From NCBI GenBank assembly GCA_965203265.1, contig CBDBBV010000002.1, positions 434,001 through 498,000 of the forward strand: a stretch of 64,000 nt of DNA, written 5' to 3'. Source of the DNA: JAHRAW01 sp965203265. GTDB lineage: Bacteria; Pseudomonadota; Gammaproteobacteria; Arenicellales; Poriferihabitantaceae. The notes beneath the pieces are model-generated. The model worked only from the letters and a program-made list of their open reading frames with translations. It did not search any database and was not told where the DNA came from. Position numbers and translations under genes: made by a program. The stretch's first letter is position 1, and each line of letters begins with the position of its first letter. Positions 53,743 through 61,963 of the stretch are shown here, piece by piece.

Positions 53743-53771
53743 TTACACTTCGGGGAATATTTTTGTACAAT
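53743..53771 (+). promoter_or_regulatory. Candidate promoter of the second subtilase autotransporter
   Basis: TTACAC (53743-53748), 17-base spacer, TACAAT (53766-53771), in an AT-rich 119-base gap after xdhC. The leader to ATG 53845 would be about 67 bases. Confidence 0.45.
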
Positions 53772-53844
53772 CCGCGTCCATGTAATCAAATGAGTCCCTT
53801 TTAGTATGGTTATCGCGGTTTTTATACTTGTTTTGGCACGAATA

Positions 53845-56562
53845 ATGAAAAATTTTTCTTATTGCCCCCATAAATTGATTTTATTGTTTTGCGCCATGTT
53901 GATGGCGGGCGGTTGTGGCGGCGGCGGCGGTGGTGGCGGTGGTGGTAGTCCGCCACCACCCAACGGGGGGGAGCCTCCGCCGCCGGGGGGGGGCTTCCCG
54001 CCGGATGTGAATCTTCCGCTACCGCCGATAGTCTCGTTGCCAACGGTTTCCAGCGCACCCGCCCCCACCTTCCGCTCGAACAGCTTCGCCGATGCCCTCA
54101 ATCCGCTCGATCCGCAATATTCCCGCGCGGCGGATTTCGGCATCAATTACGCATTGAACAACATCAACGCGGACGGCGCCTACCGACGCGGCTACTTCGG
54201 CAGCGGCGCGGTCATCGCGGTGATAGATGACGGCATGGATACCACCCATCCGGACCTGGCCGGCAGGATCGTCAAGCCACGGAATATCCGGGGCGGGAAC
54301 GCGCATGTTACGGAAGCTGACGAACGCAACGCGCATGGCACATTTGTCGCCATGATTGCGGCGGGACAACGGGGCAATACCGCGGGGAATTTCGCCGTAC
54401 AGCTCGACAACGGCGCGCCCATCCCCACCAAGAACGTCCATGGCGTGGCGCCAGAGGCTATGGTGATGCCGATACAGTTGCGCGGTAACGTCCGCCCGGA
54501 GGCAGGGATTGAATATGCGGCGCGCGAGGGTGCCCACATACTCAACGCCAGCATCGGTTTGGGCAATGGCTATTTCGGAAAATACGCCGGGCGAGACGGT
54601 GTTTGGTACGGGCTTGGCCTGCCGTACTTTCTGCCGCTTCTCCAAGATTCTCGGTATGAGGAAAATTTTCGTTCCCTTCTGTTTGATTCCAATAACGCCG
54701 AGGAGGCGGGTGCTTTCAAGAGAACCGAGGATGCGGTGCGAAACACCGACCTCGTGATGGTATGGGCGGCGGGCAACTCATCCTGGAATTCCGGCAATCC
54801 GCGGGCGCGGCGCGACCCGATTTTCCTCTGTGGAAAGAATCGCATCGACGAGGAAGGTTGCCCGTTGGGCCAGCAAGCCCTCAATCACAAGGATTTCATG
54901 GAAAATTTTTCCTGGCTACCCTTCGTAAACCAACCCGACCATCTCGTCTCCTTCAAGGACATGTGGGGCACGGCCTGCGGGCGAGACAACTGCATCGAAT
55001 ATAGTCATCCGGATGTATGGGGGCTGTCCCCTCACCTCTACCCGGGCATACTCGGCAAACTACTGGTCGTCGGCGCGGTGGATGAAAACGACGAGCTGAC
55101 CTACTGGTCCAACGGATGCGGCGCAGCGCGGAATTGGTGTCTGGTGGCGCCGGGGGTTGACCTCGCCATCAAACGAGACATAGTCAGTTTCCAAGGAACC
55201 TCCTTCTCCGCCCCATATGTATCCGGGGCATTGGCGGTGCTCAAGAGTCGATTTCCCAGCATGAGCATGGAGACCATCTCGGCTCTGCTACTCGTCTCCG
55301 CCGACCCCCTCGGTAGCCGCGTAAGCAACCGGAATCAACCGGACGCCAACTACGGCTGGGGGCGGTTGAATCTGGGCAATGCCATCGAAATGCAGGGGAG
55401 CATCCGCATTCCGGCCCTCGGCGCCTCCGCCACCACGCAATCGGCATTCCTGCGAGACGCCCGCATAACGCTGCCCTCGGCTCTCTCCCATGTACGCGAA
55501 CGACTGCAGGGCGTTTCCCTCGCCGCCGGGCCCATCGGTCAGGCGTATTTCAATATGCGGTTGTCCCAAGCCATCGACATCGAAAGCGAGCGTGCGCCGG
55601 TGCTCGGCCAAGCCGCCGAGGACATGCTCGCGCCGAGCGGGGATTACCGCCTCGGCACTCGTGGACTATATGCCGCCATCGACCGCAAATCCCGCGAGGT
55701 TCGCACCATCGGCCTGAACATCTCGGCCGATCTGCTGGGTAGATGGCAACTCCAGCACAATTTGTGCGACGGCTGTCAATCGTCCATCTGGCGGGAGTGG
55801 GCCGGGAGCGAGGCCGGGAGCGAGGGCGAGGGCGCGTTCACCCCACCCCCCGCCGCCCCCTTCTTCGCCTCGCAGGCCGGGGAATTCGCGCTGCAAATGC
55901 AGGGCGGCGGCGTGCGCCCGTTCGCCGTGGTCGGCGGGCGGGGGTCGAATCAGACGCCGTGGCGTCAACACGGCTTGCGCTATCTACACGAGCGCGGCGG
56001 TTTCGGTTTTGCCGCGGAGTTTTCGCGCGTGGATGAACCCCGCAGTTTCTGGGGGGCGGATTTCGGCGCGCTCGGCCGCACCCACACCGAAACCCGCCAG
56101 AGCAGGCTGTTGCTGTCGGCGCCATTGGCGGGGGATTGGCGGGGATTTGCCAGCTACGAGCACAGTGCCGGCAAGGTCTCGGCGAGCGGCGGCATGTTGA
56201 CCGGCATATCCGCAGTGCGGGCGAGCGGGTGGTCGTCGGGAATTCAGGGGCACAGTGTATTTCGCGACGATGACGCGCTACGCTTCTCGGCGCGCCGGGA
56301 AACGACGATTCGCAGCGGGCGCGCCTCGTTCGACCATCTGGTGGCGAGCGGCAGCAGTTTTGTCGATGCCTTCTATCGCGGGCGCTCGCAACACTTGGAA
56401 CGGCAACAGACCTCGATCAGCCTGCGCGCCGAGCCGGTGATGCGCTATGCACTCGGCTATCGCCTGCCCGTGGGTAAGCGGACTCGATTCGCCTTCGGCT
56501 TGGAATATGAAAGCGAAACCCACAATCGCGGGATTTCGGCGAAATGGCAGATGGAATTCTGA
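53845..56562 (+). CDS. Subtilase (S8) autotransporter lipoprotein, second copy
   Basis: 905 residues from ATG 53845. Signal peptide KLILLFCAMLMAGGC with candidate lipidated Cys24, then a Gly-rich and Pro-rich linker. S8 triad: Asp128 in IAVIDDGMDTTHPDL, His164 in NAHGTFVAMIAAG, Ser453 in GTSFSAPYVSGALAVL. The C-terminal barrel-like region (about 610-905) finishes GISAKWQMEF. Same plan as the gene at 22442 but low identity. Likely a surface or self-releasing serine protease. It interrupts the purine gene group between xdhC and guaD. Confidence 0.87.
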   Translation: MKNFSYCPHKLILLFCAMLMAGGCGGGGGGGGGGSPPPPNGGEPPPPGGGFPPDVNLPLPPIVSLPTVSSAPAPTFRSNSFADALNPLDPQYSRAADFGINYALNNINADGAYRRGYFGSGAVIAVIDDGMDTTHPDLAGRIVKPRNIRGGNAHVTEADERNAHGTFVAMIAAGQRGNTAGNFAVQLDNGAPIPTKNVHGVAPEAMVMPIQLRGNVRPEAGIEYAAREGAHILNASIGLGNGYFGKYAGRDGVWYGLGLPYFLPLLQDSRYEENFRSLLFDSNNAEEAGAFKRTEDAVRNTDLVMVWAAGNSSWNSGNPRARRDPIFLCGKNRIDEEGCPLGQQALNHKDFMENFSWLPFVNQPDHLVSFKDMWGTACGRDNCIEYSHPDVWGLSPHLYPGILGKLLVVGAVDENDELTYWSNGCGAARNWCLVAPGVDLAIKRDIVSFQGTSFSAPYVSGALAVLKSRFPSMSMETISALLLVSADPLGSRVSNRNQPDANYGWGRLNLGNAIEMQGSIRIPALGASATTQSAFLRDARITLPSALSHVRERLQGVSLAAGPIGQAYFNMRLSQAIDIESERAPVLGQAAEDMLAPSGDYRLGTRGLYAAIDRKSREVRTIGLNISADLLGRWQLQHNLCDGCQSSIWREWAGSEAGSEGEGAFTPPPAAPFFASQAGEFALQMQGGGVRPFAVVGGRGSNQTPWRQHGLRYLHERGGFGFAAEFSRVDEPRSFWGADFGALGRTHTETRQSRLLLSAPLAGDWRGFASYEHSAGKVSASGGMLTGISAVRASGWSSGIQGHSVFRDDDALRFSARRETTIRSGRASFDHLVASGSSFVDAFYRGRSQHLERQQTSISLRAEPVMRYALGYRLPVGKRTRFAFGLEYESETHNRGISAKWQMEF

Positions 56563-56581
56563 GCTGTCCGATCTGCCCGAT

Positions 56582-57880
56582 TTAGCGGTGCAGGGTTTGC
56601 CGCTCGCCCATGATCCAAGTTCCGCCGACGGCGCGGTCGTCGCCGAGCATCAGCAGGACGAACAATTTCTCCGCCAGACTGTTGCAGGTCGCCATGCGGA
56701 ATTCGATCAACGGCGTCGCTCGGCAGTTCAGCGTGACGAAGTCCGCCTCCTTGCCGATCTCGAAGTTTCCGATCCATCTGTGCAGGTCGAGGGCTCTGGC
56801 GCCGCCCAGGGTGGCGAGATACAGGGCGCGCATGGGGGATAACTTGTTGTGCTGCAACTGCTGCACCTTGTAGGCTTCGTTGACGGTTCTCAGCAGGGAG
56901 AAACTGTCGCCGCCGCCGATGTCGGTGCCGAGGCCGACGCGCACGCGATTTTCGTCGGCCTTGTGCAGGGGGAACAGGCCGCTGCCGATGAACAGGTTCG
57001 AGGTGGGGCAGAAGGCGAGGTTCGCGCCGCTCGCCGACAACCGCGCCCATTCGCGCGCGCTCAGGTGGATGCCGTGCGCCAACACCGAGCGCCGACCGAG
57101 CAGGCCGTGGTGGTCGTATACATCGAGATAGTCCCGGCGATCGGGAAACAATTCCGCCACCCACTCGCATTCCCGTGAGTTTTCCGCGATGTGCGTGTGC
57201 AGGTGGACGCCGGAGTTTTCCGCGAGCAATCTGCCCGCCAGCTGTAATTGTCGATCCGATGAGGTCGGGGCAAAACGCGGGGTTACGGCATAGCCGAGGC
57301 GGCCGCGACCATGCCATCTCGCGATCAATTCCCGACTGTCCTCGAAACTCGACTGCGGGGTGTCGCGCAACGCCGCCGGGGCGTTGCGATCCATCATCAC
57401 CTTGCCGCAGATCATGCGCAGGTTGCGCGCCTCGGCCTCGGTAAAGAACGCTTCCACCGATTGCGCGTGTACCGTGCCGAATACCAATGCGGTGGTGGTG
57501 CCGTTGCGCAGTAGTTCATCGAGGAAGACGGCGGCAATCCTGTCTCCGTGGGCGCGCTCGTGGAATCCGGATTCCGCCGGAAAGGTGTGCGTCTCCAGCC
57601 ATTCGAGCAACTGGCCGCCGTAGGCCGCGATCACTTCGCATTGTGGGTAGTGCACATGGGCGTCCACCATGCCGGGGATGATCAGGCAATGGCGATGCTC
57701 GACCACTTTGGCGCGCGCCGACCAACTCGGCATGAGGTCGGCGGCGTGGCCGCAGGCGGCTATGTGGCCCTGTTCGATTACCAGCGCCCCGTCGGCAAAA
57801 TGCTGCCAAGCGCCTTCGTCGCAGGTGGCGGGATCGTCGAGGAAATGGAGGATTTCTCCCCTGTGCGCCGTTATCGTCAT
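56582..57880 (-). CDS. guaD: Guanine deaminase
   Basis: 432 residues from ATG 57880. Amidohydrolase family with GuaD features: IIPGMVDAHVHYPQCEVIAA (first His pair), LLEWLETHTFPAESGFHERA, FAPTSSDRQLQLAGRLLAEN, VHLHTHIAENSRECEWVAEL, SVLAHGIHLSAREWARLSAS, CPTSNLFIGSGLFPLHKADE, VGLGTDIGGGDSFSLL. Zinc-dependent conversion of guanine to xanthine plus ammonia. Divergent from uraD across a 108-base gap. Confidence 0.95.
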   Translation of the reverse strand: MTITAHRGEILHFLDDPATCDEGAWQHFADGALVIEQGHIAACGHAADLMPSWSARAKVVEHRHCLIIPGMVDAHVHYPQCEVIAAYGGQLLEWLETHTFPAESGFHERAHGDRIAAVFLDELLRNGTTTALVFGTVHAQSVEAFFTEAEARNLRMICGKVMMDRNAPAALRDTPQSSFEDSRELIARWHGRGRLGYAVTPRFAPTSSDRQLQLAGRLLAENSGVHLHTHIAENSRECEWVAELFPDRRDYLDVYDHHGLLGRRSVLAHGIHLSAREWARLSASGANLAFCPTSNLFIGSGLFPLHKADENRVRVGLGTDIGGGDSFSLLRTVNEAYKVQQLQHNKLSPMRALYLATLGGARALDLHRWIGNFEIGKEADFVTLNCRATPLIEFRMATCNSLAEKLFVLLMLGDDRAVGGTWIMGERQTLHR

Positions 57881-57917
57881 GTACTGTTTGCTGAGCGAAC
57901 CCGAATGAAAATGCCAG

Positions 57918-57923
57918 TATAAT
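57918..57923 (+). promoter_or_regulatory. -10 element of the uraD operon
   Basis: Perfect TATAAT in the 108-base guaD/uraD divergent gap, 66 bases before ATG 57989; the -35 region is poor, which would suit activator control. Shared region probably carries regulation for both directions. Confidence 0.45.
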
Positions 57924-57988
57924 GAACGGCGTGGCGGGTTGAAAGCGGCCTTCCACCGAAGCGCCGGTTGCATACCCTTTGCGCCACC

Positions 57989-58549
57989 ATGACGACCATC
58001 GATCAATTCAACCGACTGAACCACGCTGTCGCCACAACCTTGATTTCCCGCTGTTGCGGCAGCGCCCGCTGGGCCGAGCGGATGGTCGTCTCCCGCCCCT
58101 ACCGCTCCCTCGACCACCTGATCGCCACCGCCGACGAACACTGGCGAGCCTTGCGCCAACGGGATTTCCTCGAAGCCTTCCGCGACCATCCGCAAATCGG
58201 CCATGCGGATTGGGATTCCCCCGGAGACGCGCGCGCCGACACCCGCCGGATGGCCGCGCAGGAGCAGTGCGGAGTGGCCGAGGCGGACGCGCGGACGCGG
58301 GAATCGCTGGCGGCATACAACCGGGAGTACGTGGAGAAATTCGGTTTCATCTTCATCGTTTGCGCGAGCGGAAAATCGGCGGGGGAGATGCTCGAGCTGA
58401 TGCGGGCGCGCCTCGCCAACAGCCGCAATGTGGAAATCGCCAACGCCGCCGAGGAACAACTTAAAATCACGCGCCTCAGAATTCACAAGTTGTTCGCCCC
58501 GTGCGGCAGCAGTAGCGGCGGCGGCAACGGCAACACGGTAGCCGGATGA
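57989..58549 (+). CDS. uraD: OHCU decarboxylase
   Basis: 186 residues from ATG 57989. 2-oxo-4-hydroxy-4-carboxy-5-ureidoimidazoline decarboxylase, giving S-allantoin. Family features: CGSARWAERMVVSRPYRSLD, RDFLEAFRDHPQIGHADWDS (catalytic His in DHPQIG), AAQEQCGVAEADARTRESLA, YVEKFGFIFIVCASGKSAGE, and LKITRLRIHKLF. Overlaps the next gene by 4 bases. Confidence 0.93.
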   Translation: MTTIDQFNRLNHAVATTLISRCCGSARWAERMVVSRPYRSLDHLIATADEHWRALRQRDFLEAFRDHPQIGHADWDSPGDARADTRRMAAQEQCGVAEADARTRESLAAYNREYVEKFGFIFIVCASGKSAGEMLELMRARLANSRNVEIANAAEEQLKITRLRIHKLFAPCGSSSGGGNGNTVAG

Positions 58550-58881
58550 GTCAAATCACCACGCACATACTGGATATATCCCTGGGGAAACCGGCGGCGG
58601 CGGTTGGCGTGGTGCTGGCTCGGCAGGTCGATGGCGAATGGGTTGAACTGGGCGCCGGCCACAGCGATGCCGACGGCCGGGTTTCCAACCTGCTCGACTC
58701 GGCGGTCATTTTGCCGGCGGGCGATTACAAACTGCGGTTCGATACCGGCGATTATTATGACGACGCGCCGGGCTTCTATCCGCGAGTGGAAATCCTGTTC
58801 CGCATCGCCGGAGACGGCCAGCATTACCATATTCCCTTGTTGTTGAGTCCGTTCGGCTACTCCACCTATCGAGGCAGCTGA
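58546..58881 (+). CDS. uraH: 5-hydroxyisourate hydrolase (transthyretin-like)
   Basis: 111 residues, ATGA overlap with uraD. Starts ITTHILDISLGKPAAAVGVV (active-site His), contains DGRVSNLL, and ends with the diagnostic C-terminal YRGS (family YRGS motif). Also FYPRVEILFRIAGDGQHYHI. Hydrolyses 5-hydroxyisourate from PuuD to OHCU. Confidence 0.95.
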   Translation: MSQITTHILDISLGKPAAAVGVVLARQVDGEWVELGAGHSDADGRVSNLLDSAVILPAGDYKLRFDTGDYYDDAPGFYPRVEILFRIAGDGQHYHIPLLLSPFGYSTYRGS

Positions 58882-58908
58882 TCCGACCACTCCCCCCGAA
58901 ATAGCGCC

Positions 58909-60093
58909 ATGAACGCAAACTGGAACTACCCCACCGCCATTCGCGTCGGGCGCGGGCGAATCGGCGAATTGCCGGCGATCTGCAGGGAATTCGGCATCGC
59001 CGCGCCGCTATTGGTAACCGACCCGGCAATCGCCCGCCTGCAAATGGTGGCTGATGTGCTGGCGGCATGTGAAAGTGATGGGGAAGGCGGCGGCCCGGGC
59101 CTGAGGATCGAGATATTCAGCGACATCAAGCCCAATCCAAGCGGCGAAAATGTACGCGACGGCATCGCCGCCTTTCAGCGCGGCGGGCACGACGGCGTCA
59201 TCGCCCTCGGCGGCGGCAGTAGCCTCGATGTGGGCAAGGCCGTCGCCGTGCTCGCCGGTCAGTCGTGCTCGCTGTGGGATATCGAGGACATCGGCGACAA
59301 CTGGCGGCGCGCGCAGGCGGCGCGCATCGCCCCGATCATCGCCGTTCCGACCACTGCGGGAACCGGTTCCGAGGTGGGCCGGGCGGCGCTCATCGTCAAC
59401 TGCGCCGAGCGGCGCAAGGTGATCCTCTTCCACCCGAAAATGCTGCCCGGCTGCGTGATTCTCGACCCCGAATTGACCGTGGGATTGCCCGCCGGCCTGA
59501 CCGCGGCGACCGGCATGGATGCGCTCTCCCACAACCTCGAAGCCTACTGCTCGCCGTCGTTTCACCCGCTGGCCGAGGGGATCGCCGTCGAAGGCATGCG
59601 CCTGATCAAGAACCACCTGCCAACCGCCGTCGAAAACGGCACGGATATCGCGGCGCGCACGAATATGCTGGTGGCTTCGATGATGGGGGCAACGGCGTTT
59701 CAACGGGGACTGGGCGCCATGCACGCTCTGGCTCATCCGCTGGGCGCCCTGTATGACGCCCACCACGGCACTCTCAACGCCATCCTCATGCCATTTGTGC
59801 TGGCCGCCAACCGCCCGCGCATCGAGGCGCGTATCGCGCGGCTGGCTCGGCACTTGGATGTGGCGCCGGATTTCGACGGTTTTCTGCGCTGGGTGCTGGA
59901 CTTGCGGGCGCAAATCGGCATCCCCGAAAACCTGTCGAAAATCGGCATCGACGGCGATCGCGTGGATGAAATCGGCGAAATGGCCGTGGCCGACCCGTCC
60001 GCCGACACCAATCCGATCCCGTTCGACGCCGCCGCCTACGGCAAAATCGCCGAAAATGCGATCAAGGGCGTCCTCCGCCGCGCCTCCAAATAA
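58909..60093 (+). CDS. Iron-containing alcohol dehydrogenase
   Basis: 394 residues, 27 bases after uraH, likely same transcript. Fe-ADH family: NYPTAIRVGRGRIGELPAIC, FSDIKPNPSGENVRDGIAAF, IALGGGSSLDVGKAVAVLAG, VPTTAGTGSEVGRAALIVN, GMDALSHNLEAYCSPSFHPL and the metal-binding GLGAMHALAHPLGALYDAHH. NAD(P)-dependent oxidoreductase; substrate not evident. Position suggests a link to glyoxylate or another product of purine breakdown (inference). Confidence 0.88.
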   Translation: MNANWNYPTAIRVGRGRIGELPAICREFGIAAPLLVTDPAIARLQMVADVLAACESDGEGGGPGLRIEIFSDIKPNPSGENVRDGIAAFQRGGHDGVIALGGGSSLDVGKAVAVLAGQSCSLWDIEDIGDNWRRAQAARIAPIIAVPTTAGTGSEVGRAALIVNCAERRKVILFHPKMLPGCVILDPELTVGLPAGLTAATGMDALSHNLEAYCSPSFHPLAEGIAVEGMRLIKNHLPTAVENGTDIAARTNMLVASMMGATAFQRGLGAMHALAHPLGALYDAHHGTLNAILMPFVLAANRPRIEARIARLARHLDVAPDFDGFLRWVLDLRAQIGIPENLSKIGIDGDRVDEIGEMAVADPSADTNPIPFDAAAYGKIAENAIKGVLRRASK

Positions 60094-60159
60094 AACTCGC
60101 CCACCGCCGACCCGGTGATCCGGATCGGCGATGAGCGAGTCGGGTGACGCGAGACGGGA

Positions 60160-60330
60160 TTACTCCCCGTACTCTTCTTCAGCGGCGTTTTCCGCTCTGT
60201 ATGACACCCACACCGGAAGGCAGCACAGCACTACCATGACCAGGAACCAGAAAACCGTGCCGCCGGTGCCGGCCCAGTTGAAAAACGCGGTGGCTCCTTC
60301 CCAGGAGGTTATAGGACTGGAATTCAACAT
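60160..60330 (-). CDS. 56-residue membrane protein downstream of amtB (unknown)
   Basis: ATG 60330 with GGAGAAA seven bases upstream, 22 bases after the amtB stop. Residues: MLNSSPITSWEGATAFFNWA, then a single helix (GTVFWFLVMVVLCCLPVWV) and an acidic tail ending AEEEYGE. It occupies the position often held by glnK, but is unrelated to PII. Possible small AmtB accessory subunit. No family recognised. Confidence 0.6.
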   Translation of the reverse strand: MLNSSPITSWEGATAFFNWAGTGGTVFWFLVMVVLCCLPVWVSYRAENAAEEEYGE

Positions 60331-60352
60331 AGTATTTCTCCGATAAAACGGG

Positions 60353-61654
60353 TTAACTTTTGATTTTCTCCGGATAGGCGTCGTTGGCAATTTCCACATC
60401 CAGCCCGACCTGTTGCACCGCATCACTGGTGCGCAACACGCCAAACAGATTGAAAATGAACGACAGCACATAGCCCGGTACGAAGCCAATCAACATCATC
60501 ACGATCATGCCCATGAACTGGCCGGAGAAGCTGATCGGCGGAACGCCTTCGGCATGAGACGGATACCCGCCCATGAAGATGCCCACGGCGAGCAAACCCC
60601 ACATGCCGCAAATACCGTGCACCGAGACTGCGCCCACGACATCGTCGATCTTCAGCCGATCCAACAAGCCGGCAGCGATGGGGCCGAGAACCCCGCCGGC
60701 AAAGCCGATGCAGAAGGCCAAACTCGGATCCCACATATCGAGACCTGCAGCGGCGGAGATCACCCCGCACAACGCGCCGGACATCATCCAGAACGGATCG
60801 CGAGTCTTGAAATAGCCGCCGATCATACCGCCTGCAACACTCATCAGGATGTTGAAGCAGAAGGCCGACAAGGTGGTGGAGCCGCCGTAGATGTTGACCC
60901 ACTGCCCCATGCCGCCAAACTCGCCGGCGCCGCCATACAGCAGACAGGCGGCGAAAAAGCCGAAAAAGCCGGTAACGATGAGCAGCAGCCCAGCCATGGT
61001 CATGGGCAGACTATGGCCGCGAATGACATTGGATGAGCCGTCGGCGTTGTATTTGCCCACTCGCGGCCCGAGGTTGATCAACACGCCCAGAGCAAAGAAT
61101 CCGGAAATGATGTGTACCACTCCAGAAGCGCCGGTATCGTGATAACCCCATTTGGTGACCATCCAGCCGCTCGGATGCCATCCCCAGGAGGCGGACAGAT
61201 TCCACGCCACCGAGCCGAGCACGACCGCCAGAATGATGAACGCCGCCATGCGGATGCGCTCGATCACCGAGCCGGACATGATGGAAGCCGTGGTACAGGC
61301 AAACAGGGTGAACGCCCCCCAGAATACGCCGGTGGCGTTGTCGTCCAGATTCGGCCCCATGGAATCCCCCCACGGCACACCGCCCGCGCCCGCTGCGAAA
61401 TCGGGCACGAAACCGTTGTACATTGCCAAATATATCCACCACCCGAACATGTAAAAGGTCGGGATGACGAAGGCAAAGGCGAGGATGTTCTTGGTGCCGG
61501 AGGCCAAGGTGTGCTTGACTCGGGACGCACCCATTTCATACATGAGGAAGCCAACATGGATCAGGATCATGATCGCGGTGGTCCAAAAGTAGTAAATCTC
61601 GAGATTTATCCTCGTGGACCACTGCAAGGCTTCTGTAAGTTCTTCTGGTGTCAT
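60353..61654 (-). CDS. amtB: Ammonium transporter
   Basis: 433 residues from ATG 61654 (AGGAGGAATTGAT before it), eleven helices expected. Amt signatures: IYYFWTTAIMILIHVGFLMY, KNILAFAFVIPTFYMFGWWI, DTGASGVVHIISGFFALGVL with the conserved Asp and His of the pore, FCFNILMSVAGGMIGGYFKT, and VSVHGICGMWGLLAVGIFMG with the second pore His. It conducts ammonium, linking the ammonia made by purine breakdown with carbamoyl phosphate synthase next door. No glnK in the operon. Confidence 0.95.
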   Translation of the reverse strand: MTPEELTEALQWSTRINLEIYYFWTTAIMILIHVGFLMYEMGASRVKHTLASGTKNILAFAFVIPTFYMFGWWIYLAMYNGFVPDFAAGAGGVPWGDSMGPNLDDNATGVFWGAFTLFACTTASIMSGSVIERIRMAAFIILAVVLGSVAWNLSASWGWHPSGWMVTKWGYHDTGASGVVHIISGFFALGVLINLGPRVGKYNADGSSNVIRGHSLPMTMAGLLLIVTGFFGFFAACLLYGGAGEFGGMGQWVNIYGGSTTLSAFCFNILMSVAGGMIGGYFKTRDPFWMMSGALCGVISAAAGLDMWDPSLAFCIGFAGGVLGPIAAGLLDRLKIDDVVGAVSVHGICGMWGLLAVGIFMGGYPSHAEGVPPISFSGQFMGMIVMMLIGFVPGYVLSFIFNLFGVLRTSDAVQQVGLDVEIANDAYPEKIKS

Positions 61655-61805
61655 ATCAATTCCTCCTAAGGTATTGAAGATACGATATACCGGTAGAATT
61701 CCCGGCGAAATGGATATTACCCCCCATTGAAAGGGGAAGGCAAGCGAAAAATGCAAATGCCGGGCGGCGGGGCTACCGAGCCGGCGTGCGAATCCCGGCG
61801 CGCGC

Positions 61806-61835
61806 TTGAAGCGAGTTCGGCTTCCGGTGTAGAAT
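61806..61835 (+). promoter_or_regulatory. carAB promoter
   Basis: TTGAAG (61806-61811), 18-base spacer, TAGAAT (61830-61835). Start of transcription would be near 61842, almost directly in front of the hairpin at 61846. Confidence 0.6.
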
Positions 61836-61845
61836 CGCGCGAAAC

Positions 61846-61879
61846 GGGGAGAGCCGCAGGTCGGATTCTCCCCTTTTTT
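61846..61879 (+). terminator. Attenuator-like hairpin in the carA leader
   Basis: GGGGAGA (61846-61852), a 14-base loop, TCTCCCC (61867-61873) and TTTTTT (61874-61879). No plus-strand gene lies upstream (amtB is divergent), so this intrinsic terminator can only act on the carA transcript itself, as an attenuator within the first about 40 bases of RNA. Confidence 0.6.
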
Positions 61880-61963
61880 CGGCACGCCGAAGCTGGGCGG
61901 CGCACCCCCCGGCAACAACACTTACCCGGCCAACACCGGCCGGCAACCAGCAGGAGAAAACCG

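Noticed and set aside
60353..61654. Rhesus-type or urea channel instead of AmtB
   Set aside because: The conserved pore histidines and Amt-family segments are present, and the neighbouring genes fit ammonium handling.
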